Shown here: positions 40,648 through 49,407 of the stretch, piece after piece | Layout of the letters: every line of letters begins with the position of its first letter | How positions within the stretch are numbered: position 1 is the first letter of the stretch | Assembly (NCBI GenBank): GCA_023418575.1 | Contig: JAEZZM010000035.1 | Span: 21,715 to 85,714 of the forward strand | Direction: 5' to 3' | Length of the DNA stretch: 64,000 bases | Origin: Actinomycetes bacterium | Lineage (GTDB): Bacteria > Actinomycetota > Coriobacteriia > Coriobacteriales > JAEZZM01 | Position numbers and translations under genes: made by a program | Notes under the pieces: generated by a model | What the model was told of the DNA's origin: nothing | Databases searched by the model: none | Seen by the model: the letters and a program-made list of their open reading frames with translations, nothing else

Positions 40648-42840
40648 CTAGCGTTTTTTGCGTGCTCCATAGCTTGAACCCTTACGAGCAGATTTTTTCA
40701 AGCGCAAGATCAAAGCTTCTTCATCTGAACCTTCCCCCAAAGATTCTAAAGATAGAATTTGATCTCTAATGCGAGCCGCCTCTTCAAAGTTCAAGGCCTC
40801 ACTTGCTAAAAGCATATCCTCTTGTAAGGAGGCGATAAGATCTGAGCGCTCAGCAGGACTTAAGGCCGATACATCTTGTGCCAAAGATGCTCCAAGACTC
40901 GACGCTTCTTCTTGCTTTTGCTCTTCAGAAGAAATAAAACTACTGATGTCTGTAATGGACTTTTTTATAGTTTGAGGAACAATTCCATGCTCCTTGTTAT
41001 AAGCCATCTGCAGCTGGCGCCTTCTTTTTGTTTCATCTAAAGCATATTGCATACTCTCTGTGATTTTATCGGCATACATAATAACTTGGCCATGGGCGTT
41101 ACGCGCAGCTCGCCCAATTGTTTGGATTAAGGAGCGTTTATTACGTAAAAAGCCTTCCTTATCGGCATCTAAAATTGCAACCAGTGAAACCTCAGGAAGA
41201 TCTAGACCCTCACGTAAGAGGTTGATTCCCACCAAAACATCAAAGCTACCTTCTCTTAGTTCTCGCAAGATTTCAACGCGCTCAAGAGTACCAATATCTG
41301 AGTGCATATAATTAGCCTTGATTCCATTGTCTAAGAGATGTTCTGTAAGATCTTCAGCCATACGCTTAGTAAGCGTAGTAACCAGCACGCGCTCACGTCG
41401 CTTTACGCGCTCTAAGATCTCATCACGCAGGTCATCTATCTGACCTCTCACAGGGCGCACATCAATCTCTGGATCCAAAAGCCCTGTTGGCCTAATAATT
41501 TGCTCAACGAGCTGCTCTGAAACACGCTCCTCATAATCGCCTGGCGTTGCTGATACATAAATAAACTGAGGAATTCTCTGTTCAAATTCATCAAAACGCA
41601 AGGGCCTATTATCTAAAGCAGAAGGAAGTCTAAAACCATGCTCTACCAGAGTAATCTTGCGGGAACGGTCGCCCTCATACATACCACGTATTTGAGGAAC
41701 GGTCACATGAGATTCGTCGATAATACAAAGCATATCCTCTGGAAAGTAATCTATAAGGCTAAAAGGTGGCTCTCCTGGAGCTCTTCCATCAAGGTGGCGT
41801 GAATAATTTTCAATACCACTGCAAAAATTCATGGTCTGAAGCATTTCAAGATCATAATCTGTACGCTGCTCTAGGCGTTGAGCTTCCAACAGCTTTCCAG
41901 CTTCCCTTAATTCTTGCAAACGAGACTGTTTTTCTTCTTCAATAGTTGCAAGCGCATGGTCTATTTTTGGTCTTTCAGTTACATAATGAGAGGCGGGCCA
42001 GACGGGGATTGAGTCATAAGATTGTAGCTGTTCGCCTGTAATTCTATCTACTTCTTGTATGCTTTCTATCTCATCGCCAAAAAAACTCACACGCAAAGGG
42101 TTTTCTCCGTATGCAGGGAAAATATCAACAACATCTCCCCTAACTCTAAAACAACCTCTGCGCAGCTCATAATCATTTCTGTCATACTGAATATCAATAA
42201 GCTGGTAGATAAGCTTATCTCTATCCATCTCCACCTTAGTATCTAAAAAGACTGCCATACCTGCATAGTCTTGTGGTGAACCTATACCATAGATGCACGA
42301 AACTGAGGCAACAACTATAACATCTCTCCTGGATAACAGCGATGCTGAGGCCTGATGTCTAAGTTTTTCCACTTCTTCATTTATTGAAGCGTCCTTTTCA
42401 ATAAAGGTATCGGTTTGAGGAACATAAGCCTCTGGCTGGTAATAATCGTAATATGAAACAAAATAGACCACGGCATTATCGGGGAAAAATTCTTTAAGCT
42501 CAGAGGCTAGTTGGGCAGCAAGTGTCTTGTTAGGTGCCATAACTAAGCAAGGTTTTCCCAGCTGAGCAATAGTGTGAGCCATGGTAAAGGTCTTGCCTGA
42601 ACCAGTTACGCCCAATAAGGTTTGAAATTCTAGACCTTTTTGCACCCCTTGCACCAAAGCCTCTATAGCTTTAGGTTGGTCACCAGAGGGCTTAAATGAA
42701 CTACGCAAGTTAAACTGTGCGGGTGCTTGAGAGGAGACTCCAAAGCGTTTAAGCTTTCCTGCAGCTCTTAGAGCCTGTTTTGCTTTGGCTTGTTTGCAAG
42801 ATTTATCCTGAGCTTCAACTGCGTCTCTGTGCAATTCCAA
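40648..42840 (-). CDS. uvrB: Excinuclease ABC subunit B
   Basis: DNA helicase-like damage verifier of nucleotide excision repair (730 residues). Helicase motifs: LLGVTGSGKTFTMAHTI (motif I), the beta-hairpin YYDYYQPEAYVPQTDTFIEKD (which clamps DNA), LCIIDESHVT (DEAD-like box II), LVTTLTKRMAEDLT, INLLREGLDLPEVSLVAILDADKEGFLR and QTIGRAARN (motif VI); the C-terminal UVR motif binds UvrC. The N-terminus is about 45 residues longer than usual. The start is TTG with a GAAGG site, so a true start may be internal, although the earliest one has the site. Same strand as coaE and the transglycosylase just upstream. Confidence 0.97.
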   Translation of the reverse strand: MELHRDAVEAQDKSCKQAKAKQALRAAGKLKRFGVSSQAPAQFNLRSSFKPSGDQPKAIEALVQGVQKGLEFQTLLGVTGSGKTFTMAHTIAQLGKPCLVMAPNKTLAAQLASELKEFFPDNAVVYFVSYYDYYQPEAYVPQTDTFIEKDASINEEVEKLRHQASASLLSRRDVIVVASVSCIYGIGSPQDYAGMAVFLDTKVEMDRDKLIYQLIDIQYDRNDYELRRGCFRVRGDVVDIFPAYGENPLRVSFFGDEIESIQEVDRITGEQLQSYDSIPVWPASHYVTERPKIDHALATIEEEKQSRLQELREAGKLLEAQRLEQRTDYDLEMLQTMNFCSGIENYSRHLDGRAPGEPPFSLIDYFPEDMLCIIDESHVTVPQIRGMYEGDRSRKITLVEHGFRLPSALDNRPLRFDEFEQRIPQFIYVSATPGDYEERVSEQLVEQIIRPTGLLDPEIDVRPVRGQIDDLRDEILERVKRRERVLVTTLTKRMAEDLTEHLLDNGIKANYMHSDIGTLERVEILRELREGSFDVLVGINLLREGLDLPEVSLVAILDADKEGFLRNKRSLIQTIGRAARNAHGQVIMYADKITESMQYALDETKRRRQLQMAYNKEHGIVPQTIKKSITDISSFISSEEQKQEEASSLGASLAQDVSALSPAERSDLIASLQEDMLLASEALNFEEAARIRDQILSLESLGEGSDEEALILRLKKSARKGSSYGARKKR

Positions 42841-42909
42841 TCTTGCGCCTTCCCCTCATATCTTTAAGCTTGAGATTTTCTGTAATGCTTCAGCTTTACA
42901 TGCGCGAAG

Positions 42910-43602
42910 CTATGGCTTAATAAAGATACCCGGATACAAATCTTCATATGCAGCTTTAGAGCGCACTACCTTGATAAGATATTTTTTGGTCTCTGGAAAA
43001 GCAACAGAGAGTCTAATGTTTTCATTTTTAGCAAGCCAGGCATCAACGTTTCCTGGTCCAGCATTATATGCAGCAATAACCGCTTCTAATTCATGATAGC
43101 GATCAACCAAATAGCGCAAATACGCAGCTCCAAATTCAATATTGGTTCTTGGATCATCAAGATCTTCCACTTCAAAATCTTTAGACACAAGCTCCCAGCG
43201 TTTAATATCTGAAGCAGTGTCGGGCATAAGCTGCATAAGACCACGAGCCCCCACATGAGAGCGCGCGTCAGTCTTCCAGTCACTTTCTGCTTTAATAACT
43301 GCACATAATAGATAAGGGCTTATCTTATGACGCAAAGCACTTTCCTGAATATAGTCGTGATAATACAGAGGATAAAAATTTTCCTGCACAATCTTAGGTC
43401 CACGCAAGAAGAAAAAGCATGTGCTAGCCATGAGTGCAAGTACCAGTATGGGTATAAGGCGTGGCAGGAATAATATTGATTGCCTCTGAAGAAACAGTTT
43501 ATTGAGAGTTCTGCGCCCATCTTTTGAAGTCTTGGTAGTTGAGGCTTTGGTAGCTGCGGTTTTTGATCTCTTCAAGTTTTGCATCTTCTTCTTTTTAGAC
43601 AT
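42910..43602 (-). CDS. Membrane-anchored lytic transglycosylase (SLT domain)
   Basis: A 230-residue protein with a basic head (about 1-40), one membrane helix (about 45-65) and an SLT-type domain (about 85-215). The catalytic glutamate lies in LLCAVIKAESDWKTDARS. The flanking GARGLMQLMPDTASDI and AAYNAGPGNVDAWL are the classic SLT motifs. It should cleave the MurNAc-GlcNAc bond of peptidoglycan with anhydro end products, acting outside the membrane. It overlaps the end of coaE by 8 bases, so translation is coupled. Length is short for the family, meaning a minimal lytic transglycosylase. Confidence 0.93.
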   Translation of the reverse strand: MSKKKKMQNLKRSKTAATKASTTKTSKDGRRTLNKLFLQRQSILFLPRLIPILVLALMASTCFFFLRGPKIVQENFYPLYYHDYIQESALRHKISPYLLCAVIKAESDWKTDARSHVGARGLMQLMPDTASDIKRWELVSKDFEVEDLDDPRTNIEFGAAYLRYLVDRYHELEAVIAAYNAGPGNVDAWLAKNENIRLSVAFPETKKYLIKVVRSKAAYEDLYPGIFIKP

Positions 43603-44236
43603 GCTTAGACCACCACTGCTCTAAAGCTTCTTTAAGCTCATCTTCGCCCAAGCTATTATCGATAAGAGTATCTGCAAGCAAGCTACGCTCATGATCAGAA
43701 ATTTGAAGAGCCTCTCTCTGGTCAAAATCTTCAGCAGACATACCTCTCTTTAAGGCGCGCTCTCTTCTAAGTTTAAGAGGGCAGGATATAACTACGATCT
43801 CATCGCACAAGTCCATAAGCTCTGGAATTTCATCTAAAAGTGCTGCCTCTATAAGAAGATAATCTCTGCTATCCTGTGCATCTTGAGGCTGCTCATGAGC
43901 TAAAGATTCATACTCTACAAGTAAGTCTTTAAGTTTTTCAAGTAGACAAGGATATACAAGAGCCTGCAGCTTTTTCTGGCTAGCCTTATCTTTAAATGCC
44001 CTTTGTGCCAAACGTGCATAAGAAAGCTGACCTTCAGGTGAGTAGAGATCTTCTCCAAACAAAAGCTTAAGCTCTTTTTTAATTTTAGGATCTGCATAGA
44101 CTACATCTTTTACAAAGTCATCAAGCTTAATGCAGTGCAGGCCCTTGGCTTGCAAAAAAGATACGCAGCTTGATTTACCAGAGGCAATGCCTCCGCTTAG
44201 ACCGATAAGATAGGGCTTTGATTGAGTTTGCTTCAT
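43595..44236 (-). CDS. coaE: Dephospho-CoA kinase
   Basis: Catalyses the last step of coenzyme A synthesis. P-loop GLSGGIASGKSS (12-23), the acceptor-binding LDDFVKDVVYADP, LLIEAALLDEIPELMDLCDEIVVISCP, and RALKRGMSAEDFDQREALQ near the C-terminus. Length 213 is typical. In many actinobacteria coaE is next to rpsA; here the symporter and aldA lie between them. A CCTCC complement marks the ribosome site before the ATG. Confidence 0.93.
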   Translation of the reverse strand: MKQTQSKPYLIGLSGGIASGKSSCVSFLQAKGLHCIKLDDFVKDVVYADPKIKKELKLLFGEDLYSPEGQLSYARLAQRAFKDKASQKKLQALVYPCLLEKLKDLLVEYESLAHEQPQDAQDSRDYLLIEAALLDEIPELMDLCDEIVVISCPLKLRRERALKRGMSAEDFDQREALQISDHERSLLADTLIDNSLGEDELKEALEQWWSKHV

Positions 44237-44619
44237 CTACTCACCTCCCTGCACTTTAGATCTACCTTAGTTTAAGAACTGATTTTAATACTAGTTTATT
44301 CAATCATAAAACCTCACTATGAGGGTTTTGTTAGGGCAAATACTTAGAGGAATCGGGAGAGCCAGGAGCATAGTTGTAAGATTAATAGCGCAAGCTTAGA
44401 AGCTCTCAAAAGAGCTCAAGTTGTTCGAAAAACAAACAAATTATGTACATTGACTATAACTAAGATACCGTCTGCCATTTTATTTTCTGTGATGTGATTC
44501 ACTATTTTTATGTTGGGTATTTAAATAAAACACGTTAAGTAGAAAGCCTTTAACTTAAAAGCCTATCTTCTTAACAATAGCTAATGCTCGTACGTAGAAT
44601 CCATCAAGGAGGAACGCAG
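44237..44619. other. 383-base regulatory stretch between divergent coaE and aldA
   Basis: No ORF with a ribosome site lies here. Visible parts: an imperfect hairpin AAAACCTCA/TGAGGGTTTT (44308-44329, T-rich on either strand), the stem AGCTCT/AGAGCT (about 44400-44416), a TTGTT/AACAA inverted repeat near 44420, a TTGACT (44452-44457 region) and the GTGA-N6-TCAC palindrome. The presence of a terminator-like hairpin between divergent genes suggests a trace of an earlier neighbour or an untranslated RNA. Confidence 0.6.
44488..44503 (+). promoter_or_regulatory. CRP/FNR-like operator before aldA
   Basis: TGTGATGTGATTCACT has the TGTGA-N6-TCACA architecture of CRP-family sites with one mismatch (TCACT). 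A -10-like TTAAAT stands at 44521-44526, 17 bases after TTCACT, so the palindrome would sit at about -40 relative to the predicted start, the place of class II activator sites. A second site of the same form lies before the symporter gene. Confidence 0.5.
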
Positions 44620-46056
44620 ATGCGAAAAGTTCAATTGTATATTGATGGCCAGTTTAGAGATAGCGCAAGTGGTGAAACCTTTGAGGTTTTAAACCCTTCC
44701 ACTGAAGAAGTTATTGCTACTGTTGCTAAGGCTACAGCACAAGAAGCTGCTGAGGCAGTGGAATCCTGTAAACAGGCTCAGCTTGAATGGGAAAAGCTTC
44801 CCGCTATTGAGCGCGCTTCTTGGTTACGCAAGATTGCACAAGGTATTCGTGAGCGTGGAGAAGAAATCACTGAGGTTATTATGGCCGAGGGCGGTAAAAC
44901 CCGCGAGCTTGCTTCAGTAGAGACCTACTTTACTGCTGATTACATGGACTACATGGCAGAGTGGGCACGCCGCTATGAGGGTGAGATCATTCAAAGCGAC
45001 CGCCCCAAAGAAAATATCTTCTTATTTAAGCGTCCTCTTGGTGTTATTGCTGGTATTCTTCCTTGGAACTTCCCCTTCTTCCTTATTGCACGTAAAGCTG
45101 CCCCAGCTCTTCTAACGGGAAATACCATTGTTCTTAAGCCTTCAACTCAAACCCCCATTAACTGTCAGATCTTTATGGAAATCTGCCATGAAATTGGACT
45201 TCCTAAGGGCTTAATTAACTGTGTAACCGGTTCAGGATCTGTTTTGGGTGAGGCGCTTTCTTCTAATCCAGATGTTGCTATGGTATCTCTCACTGGTTCA
45301 CTTTCAGCTGGTCAGGCTGTTATGAGAGCTGCTGCTGAAAACATCACTAAGGTAAGCTTAGAGCTTGGCGGTAAGGCTCCTGCAATTGTATTAGAAGATG
45401 CAGATCTTGATCTTGCTGTTAAATCAATTGTAGCCAGCCGTGTTATTAACACTGGACAGGTATGTAACTGCGCAGAGCGCGTTTATGTACAAAAAGGCAT
45501 TGAAGAGCAGTTCTTAGCTAAACTCAAAGAGGCTATGGCGGCTGTTAAATTTGGTAACCCTGCCGATCAAAACGGTCTTGACATGGGCCCACTGATTGAA
45601 AAAGGTGCATTAGAGGCTGTTGATGCTAAGGTTAAACGTGCTCAAGAACAAGGCGCCACTCTTTACTTTGGTGGAGGACGCGCTGAGGGCAAGGGCTATT
45701 TCTACAATCCAACCATCCTTACTGGTTGCAATAACTCCATGGATATTATCCAAGAAGAAATCTTTGGACCTGTTCTTCCAATCGTAAGCTTTGAGTCCTT
45801 AGATGAGGTAATTGAGCTTGCTAATGATTCTGAGTATGGATTAACCTCTAGTGTTTACACCCGTGATCTCAATAAAGCCTTCAAGCTTATTAGAGGTCTT
45901 AAATATGGTGAGACCTATGTTAATCGTGAAAACTTTGAGGCAATGCAAGGCTTCCATGCGGGTGTTCGCAAGAGCGGTATTGGTGGAGCCGATGGTAAGC
46001 ATGGTCTTGAAGAGTACTTACAGACTCAGGTTGTCTACCTTGAGACTCAGGAGTAA
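44620..46056 (+). CDS. aldA: Lactaldehyde/glycolaldehyde dehydrogenase, AldA type
   Basis: A 478-residue NAD-dependent aldehyde dehydrogenase. It is strikingly like E. coli AldA (479 residues) from memory, sharing whole segments such as TADYMDYMAEWARRYEGE, LPWNFPFFLIARK, GQVCNCAERVYVQKGI, NRENFEAMQGFHAG and GIGGADGKHGL. The catalytic Glu is in LELGGKAP and the catalytic Cys in GQVCNC. I chose ATG 44620, which follows AAGGAGG; the longer reading adds 12 residues from inside the leader. AldA oxidises L-lactaldehyde (from fucose or rhamnose) and glycolaldehyde. No fuc/rha genes are near, so the substrate is inferred. Faces the symporter; a shared terminator ends both. Confidence 0.9.
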   Translation: MRKVQLYIDGQFRDSASGETFEVLNPSTEEVIATVAKATAQEAAEAVESCKQAQLEWEKLPAIERASWLRKIAQGIRERGEEITEVIMAEGGKTRELASVETYFTADYMDYMAEWARRYEGEIIQSDRPKENIFLFKRPLGVIAGILPWNFPFFLIARKAAPALLTGNTIVLKPSTQTPINCQIFMEICHEIGLPKGLINCVTGSGSVLGEALSSNPDVAMVSLTGSLSAGQAVMRAAAENITKVSLELGGKAPAIVLEDADLDLAVKSIVASRVINTGQVCNCAERVYVQKGIEEQFLAKLKEAMAAVKFGNPADQNGLDMGPLIEKGALEAVDAKVKRAQEQGATLYFGGGRAEGKGYFYNPTILTGCNNSMDIIQEEIFGPVLPIVSFESLDEVIELANDSEYGLTSSVYTRDLNKAFKLIRGLKYGETYVNRENFEAMQGFHAGVRKSGIGGADGKHGLEEYLQTQVVYLETQE

Positions 46057-46191
46057 AGAGCGTTTAGACAAATCTCCCTACTTTGAGATTAAAAGGGATT
46101 AGAGCTCTTTACCTTAATTGCCCTTAAGCCGGCTCATGTTCATCAGCTTGCCTGAAGGAACAGCTTAAACTTAGAGTCCGGCTTGAGATAT

Positions 46192-46224
46192 AAAAATCTC
46201 CCCCTCTTTGAGGGGGAGATTTTT
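46192..46224. terminator. Bidirectional terminator between aldA and the symporter gene
   Basis: TCTCCCCCT pairs with AGGGGGAGA around a short loop and is flanked by AAAAA on the left and TTTTTG on the right, so it can end transcription on both strands. It sits between the converging aldA and symporter genes. Confidence 0.92.
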
Positions 46225-46273
46225 GTTTACCTATATGCTTGCGTTAATTGTTCTAAAACAAGCCTTATATCTC

Positions 46274-47710
46274 TTAAGCCTCTTCTGGCTCTAAGTCACA
46301 ATGTTGCCGCAAGCTTGGTTTTATCAGACAACCTAACATAAAGGCAACAAAACCAACAATCAAACCAGGCAAGATGGGATCTACCTGATAGCTTCCAATG
46401 CTTACGGGGAAGTATTGGAAGTAAACAACTACAGCAGAACCAAAGATGAGCGACAAAATAGCTGCGGTCTGAGAGCTCTTCTTCCAGTAAAGACCAAATA
46501 CATAAGGGAAGAATGCACCAGCAGCACGCAAACTAAATGAGAACATAAGAAGCGTAATAATTGCTCCGGTGTTGAAGAAGGCTACACACCAACCAAGCAA
46601 ACCTACCAAAGCCATAACTATACGTGTTGACTTAAGAACCTGATCTTGGCTTGCGTCCTTTTTAATATACTGCTTATAAATGTCATTTCCAAAGATAGAA
46701 CCTGCACCCAAAAGATCAGAGGAAGCAGATGACATGGTAGCAGAAATAATACCTGAGAAGAGCAGACCTACAATAACAGGAGGCATGGTTTCCATAGCAA
46801 GAATGGGCATTGCAAATTTTCCACCCTGATCGCCAACTACAGCTGCATCAAGCGTACCCATGTTTACAAGAGCAAGTGCCGCAATACCAAGGATGGTGGG
46901 GATAAATGCATACACAAAATTGATTACCGCTGCAATTACAGAACCCTGAATAGCTGTCTTTCCATCGCGAGCAGAATAAAAACGTGAAACAGCTTCTTGA
47001 CCAACGGTAAAGCTTGCAATGTACATAATTACCAAAGAGATAATGGTCGGCAAGGATATGCCCTTAAACATGTCAAAGGTCTCAGGCGGAACATTGGCAA
47101 CCATATTGCTGAAGCCACCGGTTGAACCAAGAGCAAAAGGAATAGCAATAGCCATACCTAAGACAATTAGTATAACCTGTACAAAGTCGGTAAGCGTAAT
47201 AGACCACATACCTCCTAGCACAGAATACAGCGTAACAACTGCTGCGGTAATAGTAACTGCCCAGCGATAGTCAATACCCAGCATAACAGTTACTACTGTA
47301 GAAGTTGCAATAAATTGTGATGCAGTAAGACCAATCAAAGGCAGCATCATGATAATTGCTGTAACCAAGCCTGAAGACTTACCATAGCGACGTCGAAAAT
47401 ATTCAGGAACGGTCTTTACCTCTGCGCCCCTAAATTTATGAGCAATAAAAGACAGGATAACAAAGGCAATACCCATGGTAATAACATACCATGAAGCAGA
47501 AATACCCCAGGTGGTATAAGACTTCTCAGCAACACCCAAAGATGAGCCTCCACCAATTTCGGTGGCGGCCAGGGTACCTGCAACTAAAATGGGACCAAGT
47601 CTACGACCAGCTACCATAAAGTCATCATTATTTGATACCTTGCGAGATGAATAGTAGCCAATACCAATCATTCCCAGCATGTATATAATAACGATAGCGA
47701 TAACGATCAT
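46274..47710 (-). CDS. Sodium:solute symporter (SSS family)
   Basis: A 478-residue transporter with about 13 membrane helices. Family pattern: YSSRKVSNNDDFMVAGRRLGP after helix 1, AATEIGGGSSLGVAEKSYTTWG (helix 2-3), TVPEYFRRRYGKSSG and the sodium motif region FSGIISATMSSASSDLLGAGS with the GA(G)SIF step in helix 8. PutP, PanF and ActP belong here; the substrate cannot be told from this sequence. It has its own promoter with a GTGA-N6-TCAC palindrome. Sharing that motif with aldA and being its convergent neighbour, it may import the aldehyde precursor or another organic acid. Ends at a shared terminator. Confidence 0.9.
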   Translation of the reverse strand: MIVIAIVIIYMLGMIGIGYYSSRKVSNNDDFMVAGRRLGPILVAGTLAATEIGGGSSLGVAEKSYTTWGISASWYVITMGIAFVILSFIAHKFRGAEVKTVPEYFRRRYGKSSGLVTAIIMMLPLIGLTASQFIATSTVVTVMLGIDYRWAVTITAAVVTLYSVLGGMWSITLTDFVQVILIVLGMAIAIPFALGSTGGFSNMVANVPPETFDMFKGISLPTIISLVIMYIASFTVGQEAVSRFYSARDGKTAIQGSVIAAVINFVYAFIPTILGIAALALVNMGTLDAAVVGDQGGKFAMPILAMETMPPVIVGLLFSGIISATMSSASSDLLGAGSIFGNDIYKQYIKKDASQDQVLKSTRIVMALVGLLGWCVAFFNTGAIITLLMFSFSLRAAGAFFPYVFGLYWKKSSQTAAILSLIFGSAVVVYFQYFPVSIGSYQVDPILPGLIVGFVAFMLGCLIKPSLRQHCDLEPEEA

Positions 47711-47951
47711 AGTCCCCTCCTTTCAAATAGCCTGAGCCAATCAGGACAATAATAAAAGAACCTTAGCTCCTAGGAGCAACAAGATTCTTGTCAAACGCAC
47801 AGTTTTCTATTATAGCGTGATTTTAATCACAGTTTTAAATAAATCTCATATTTTCGGCAAGCGGTATATTGTGCAGCTTCAAAGTAACATTTGTTTTATA
47901 AGCAAACAATTAGTTCACCAGACTCTAGCTTCTACAACTAGAGGTATCTAA
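47711..47951. other. Upstream region of the symporter gene with promoter and hairpins
   Basis: About 240 bases between the symporter start and the rpsA terminator. It holds the promoter and palindrome at 47809-47831 and, in the leader, a GCTCCTAGGAGC palindrome (47766-47777). A CTCTAG/CTAGAG hairpin with a 9-base loop lies at about 47924-47944. No gene is visible. Confidence 0.6.
47809..47831 (-). promoter_or_regulatory. Symporter promoter: perfect -10 with CRP/FNR-like palindrome
   Basis: On the minus strand TGTGATTAAAATCACG (47831-47816) is followed at once by CTATAAT; TATAAT is 47814-47809. The inner 14 bases GTGATTAAAATCAC form a perfect palindrome. It sits between the -10 and the expected -35 position (TTAAAA-like), which fits a repressor site better than an activator. 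The leader would be about 90 bases. Confidence 0.6.
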
Positions 47952-47984
47952 AACAAAAAAGAACCCGGCCTAAGCCGGGTTCTT
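47952..47984 (-). terminator. Terminator after rpsA
   Basis: On the minus strand AGAACCCGGCTT and GCCGGGTTCT form a 9-10 bp GC-rich stem followed by TTTTTTG, 27 bases after the rpsA stop codon. Confidence 0.92.
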
Positions 47985-48010
47985 GAGCAAATACCTATTA
48001 GAGAAAAGTC

Positions 48011-49237
48011 TTACTCTTCTACCTGCTCCTCAGTTGGAGCCTCTACCTCAACTTGCTCAGGCTGTTCAGCTGGAGCAGTCTCGGCCTTATCGCTCTTATC
48101 CTTCTTTTCTAAAGGAGTAACCTCAAGCTCAATACCTAAGCTTTCAGCAGCTGCCTTCATAGAAAGAGAGATGCGACGACGGTTAAGATCAATATCCATA
48201 ACCTTAACGTTAACAGTATCGCCAAGTTTTACAACCTGTGAAGGTTGTTCAACATGAGCCTTAGCCATCTCAGAGATGTGAACTAAGCCCTCAACTCCAT
48301 CTCCAAGCTCTACAAAGGTACCAAAGGGAACAAGCTTAGTTACCTGACCCTGAACAATAGAGTCTACAGGATAGCTCTCTACAAGCTTACGCCAAGGATC
48401 ATCTTGGGTCTGCTTGAGACCAAGTGAGATGCGCTCACGTGACATATCAACGTCAAGAACCTCAACCTCAACCTCTTGGCCAACCTTAACAACCTCTGCT
48501 GGGTGGTTAACGTGATTCCAAGAAAGCTCAGAAATGTGAACGAGACCGTCAATACCGCCAAGGTCAACAAAAGCACCAAAGTCAACAAGGCTGGAAACCT
48601 GACCCTGAAGGCGCATACCCTTCTGGAGGTTCTCAAGGATCTCAGTGCGCTCTTGCTTGCGTGATTCTTCAAGAACAACACGGCGAGAAAGAACAACATT
48701 GTTGCGATTACGATCCATCTCAATCACGCGAGCCTCAATGGTGGTGCCCATGTAATTTGAAAGATCCTTAACACGACGCATGTCAACAAGTGATGCAGGG
48801 AGGAAGCCGCGAAGTCCAATATCAAGGATGAGACCACCCTTAACAACCTCGATAACTTCACCCTCGACATTCTCACCAGCGTTAAACTTCTCTTCAATAC
48901 GAATCCAAGCACGCTCGTACTCAGCGCGTTTCTTAGAAAGGTGAAGACGGCCCTCTTTATCCTCTTTCATAAGAACTAAGGCCTCGATCTCCTCGCCCAA
49001 GGAAACAAGCTCAGAAGGCTCTACATCACGACGGATTGAAAGCTCACGAACGTTAATTACCCCCTCAGACTTAAAGCCAATATCCAGGAGAACCTCGTCG
49101 TGCTCAATCTTCACAACAGTACCAGTTACAAGGTCGCCCTCTTCAAATTCAGTAATGGTACCATCGATAAGTTGGTTCATCTCATCATCGCTGATTGACT
49201 CAAGCTCAAAGATGGATGAGTTTTGAATCTCACTCAA
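48011..49237 (-). CDS. rpsA: 30S ribosomal protein S1
   Basis: A 408-residue ribosomal protein that unwinds and holds mRNA on the small subunit. It has four S1 (OB-fold) domains, roughly 35-105, 120-188, 205-275 and 290-362, each with the FKSEG / GLRGFLPAS / GAFVDLGGIDGLVHISELSW / GTFVELGDGVEGLVHISEMA type of step, and an acidic Glu/Pro-rich tail (about 370-408). The start is TTG, preceded by AAAGGGG at 7 bases. It has its own terminator and a leader with strong secondary structure, so its synthesis is probably autoregulated as in other bacteria. The polA-rpsA-coaE-uvrB neighbourhood is a common actinobacterial one. Confidence 0.96.
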   Translation of the reverse strand: MSEIQNSSIFELESISDDEMNQLIDGTITEFEEGDLVTGTVVKIEHDEVLLDIGFKSEGVINVRELSIRRDVEPSELVSLGEEIEALVLMKEDKEGRLHLSKKRAEYERAWIRIEEKFNAGENVEGEVIEVVKGGLILDIGLRGFLPASLVDMRRVKDLSNYMGTTIEARVIEMDRNRNNVVLSRRVVLEESRKQERTEILENLQKGMRLQGQVSSLVDFGAFVDLGGIDGLVHISELSWNHVNHPAEVVKVGQEVEVEVLDVDMSRERISLGLKQTQDDPWRKLVESYPVDSIVQGQVTKLVPFGTFVELGDGVEGLVHISEMAKAHVEQPSQVVKLGDTVNVKVMDIDLNRRRISLSMKAAAESLGIELEVTPLEKKDKSDKAETAPAEQPEQVEVEAPTEEQVEE

Positions 49238-49345
49238 AAGTGGACCCCTTTCAAAATATTCGGGGCCCCGATTATCATGATTATCTCCTGGCGCGGCTGC
49301 GCCTGATAGAACTTACATGTCTCGGGGGCCTACATTACCTTGCGT
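49238..49345 (-). promoter_or_regulatory. Folded leader of rpsA
   Basis: On the minus strand GGCCCCCGA (49330-49322) pairs with TCGGGGCC (49271-49264) as a long-range stem. It encloses a GGCGC/GCGCC hairpin (49290-49303) and the ATAATCATGATAAT self-complementary stretch. TCGGGGCCCCGA (49260-49271) is itself a perfect 12-bp palindrome, so the arms can pair in another way. It lies 22 bases before the start codon and its ribosome site. It may serve for S1 autoregulation; no Rfam class is recognised by eye. Confidence 0.45.
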
Positions 49346-49407
49346 AAAAATTACGCCTTTATAGAATAACGTAAAATTCCATATAATGCACGCAATTTTA
49401 TTCAATC

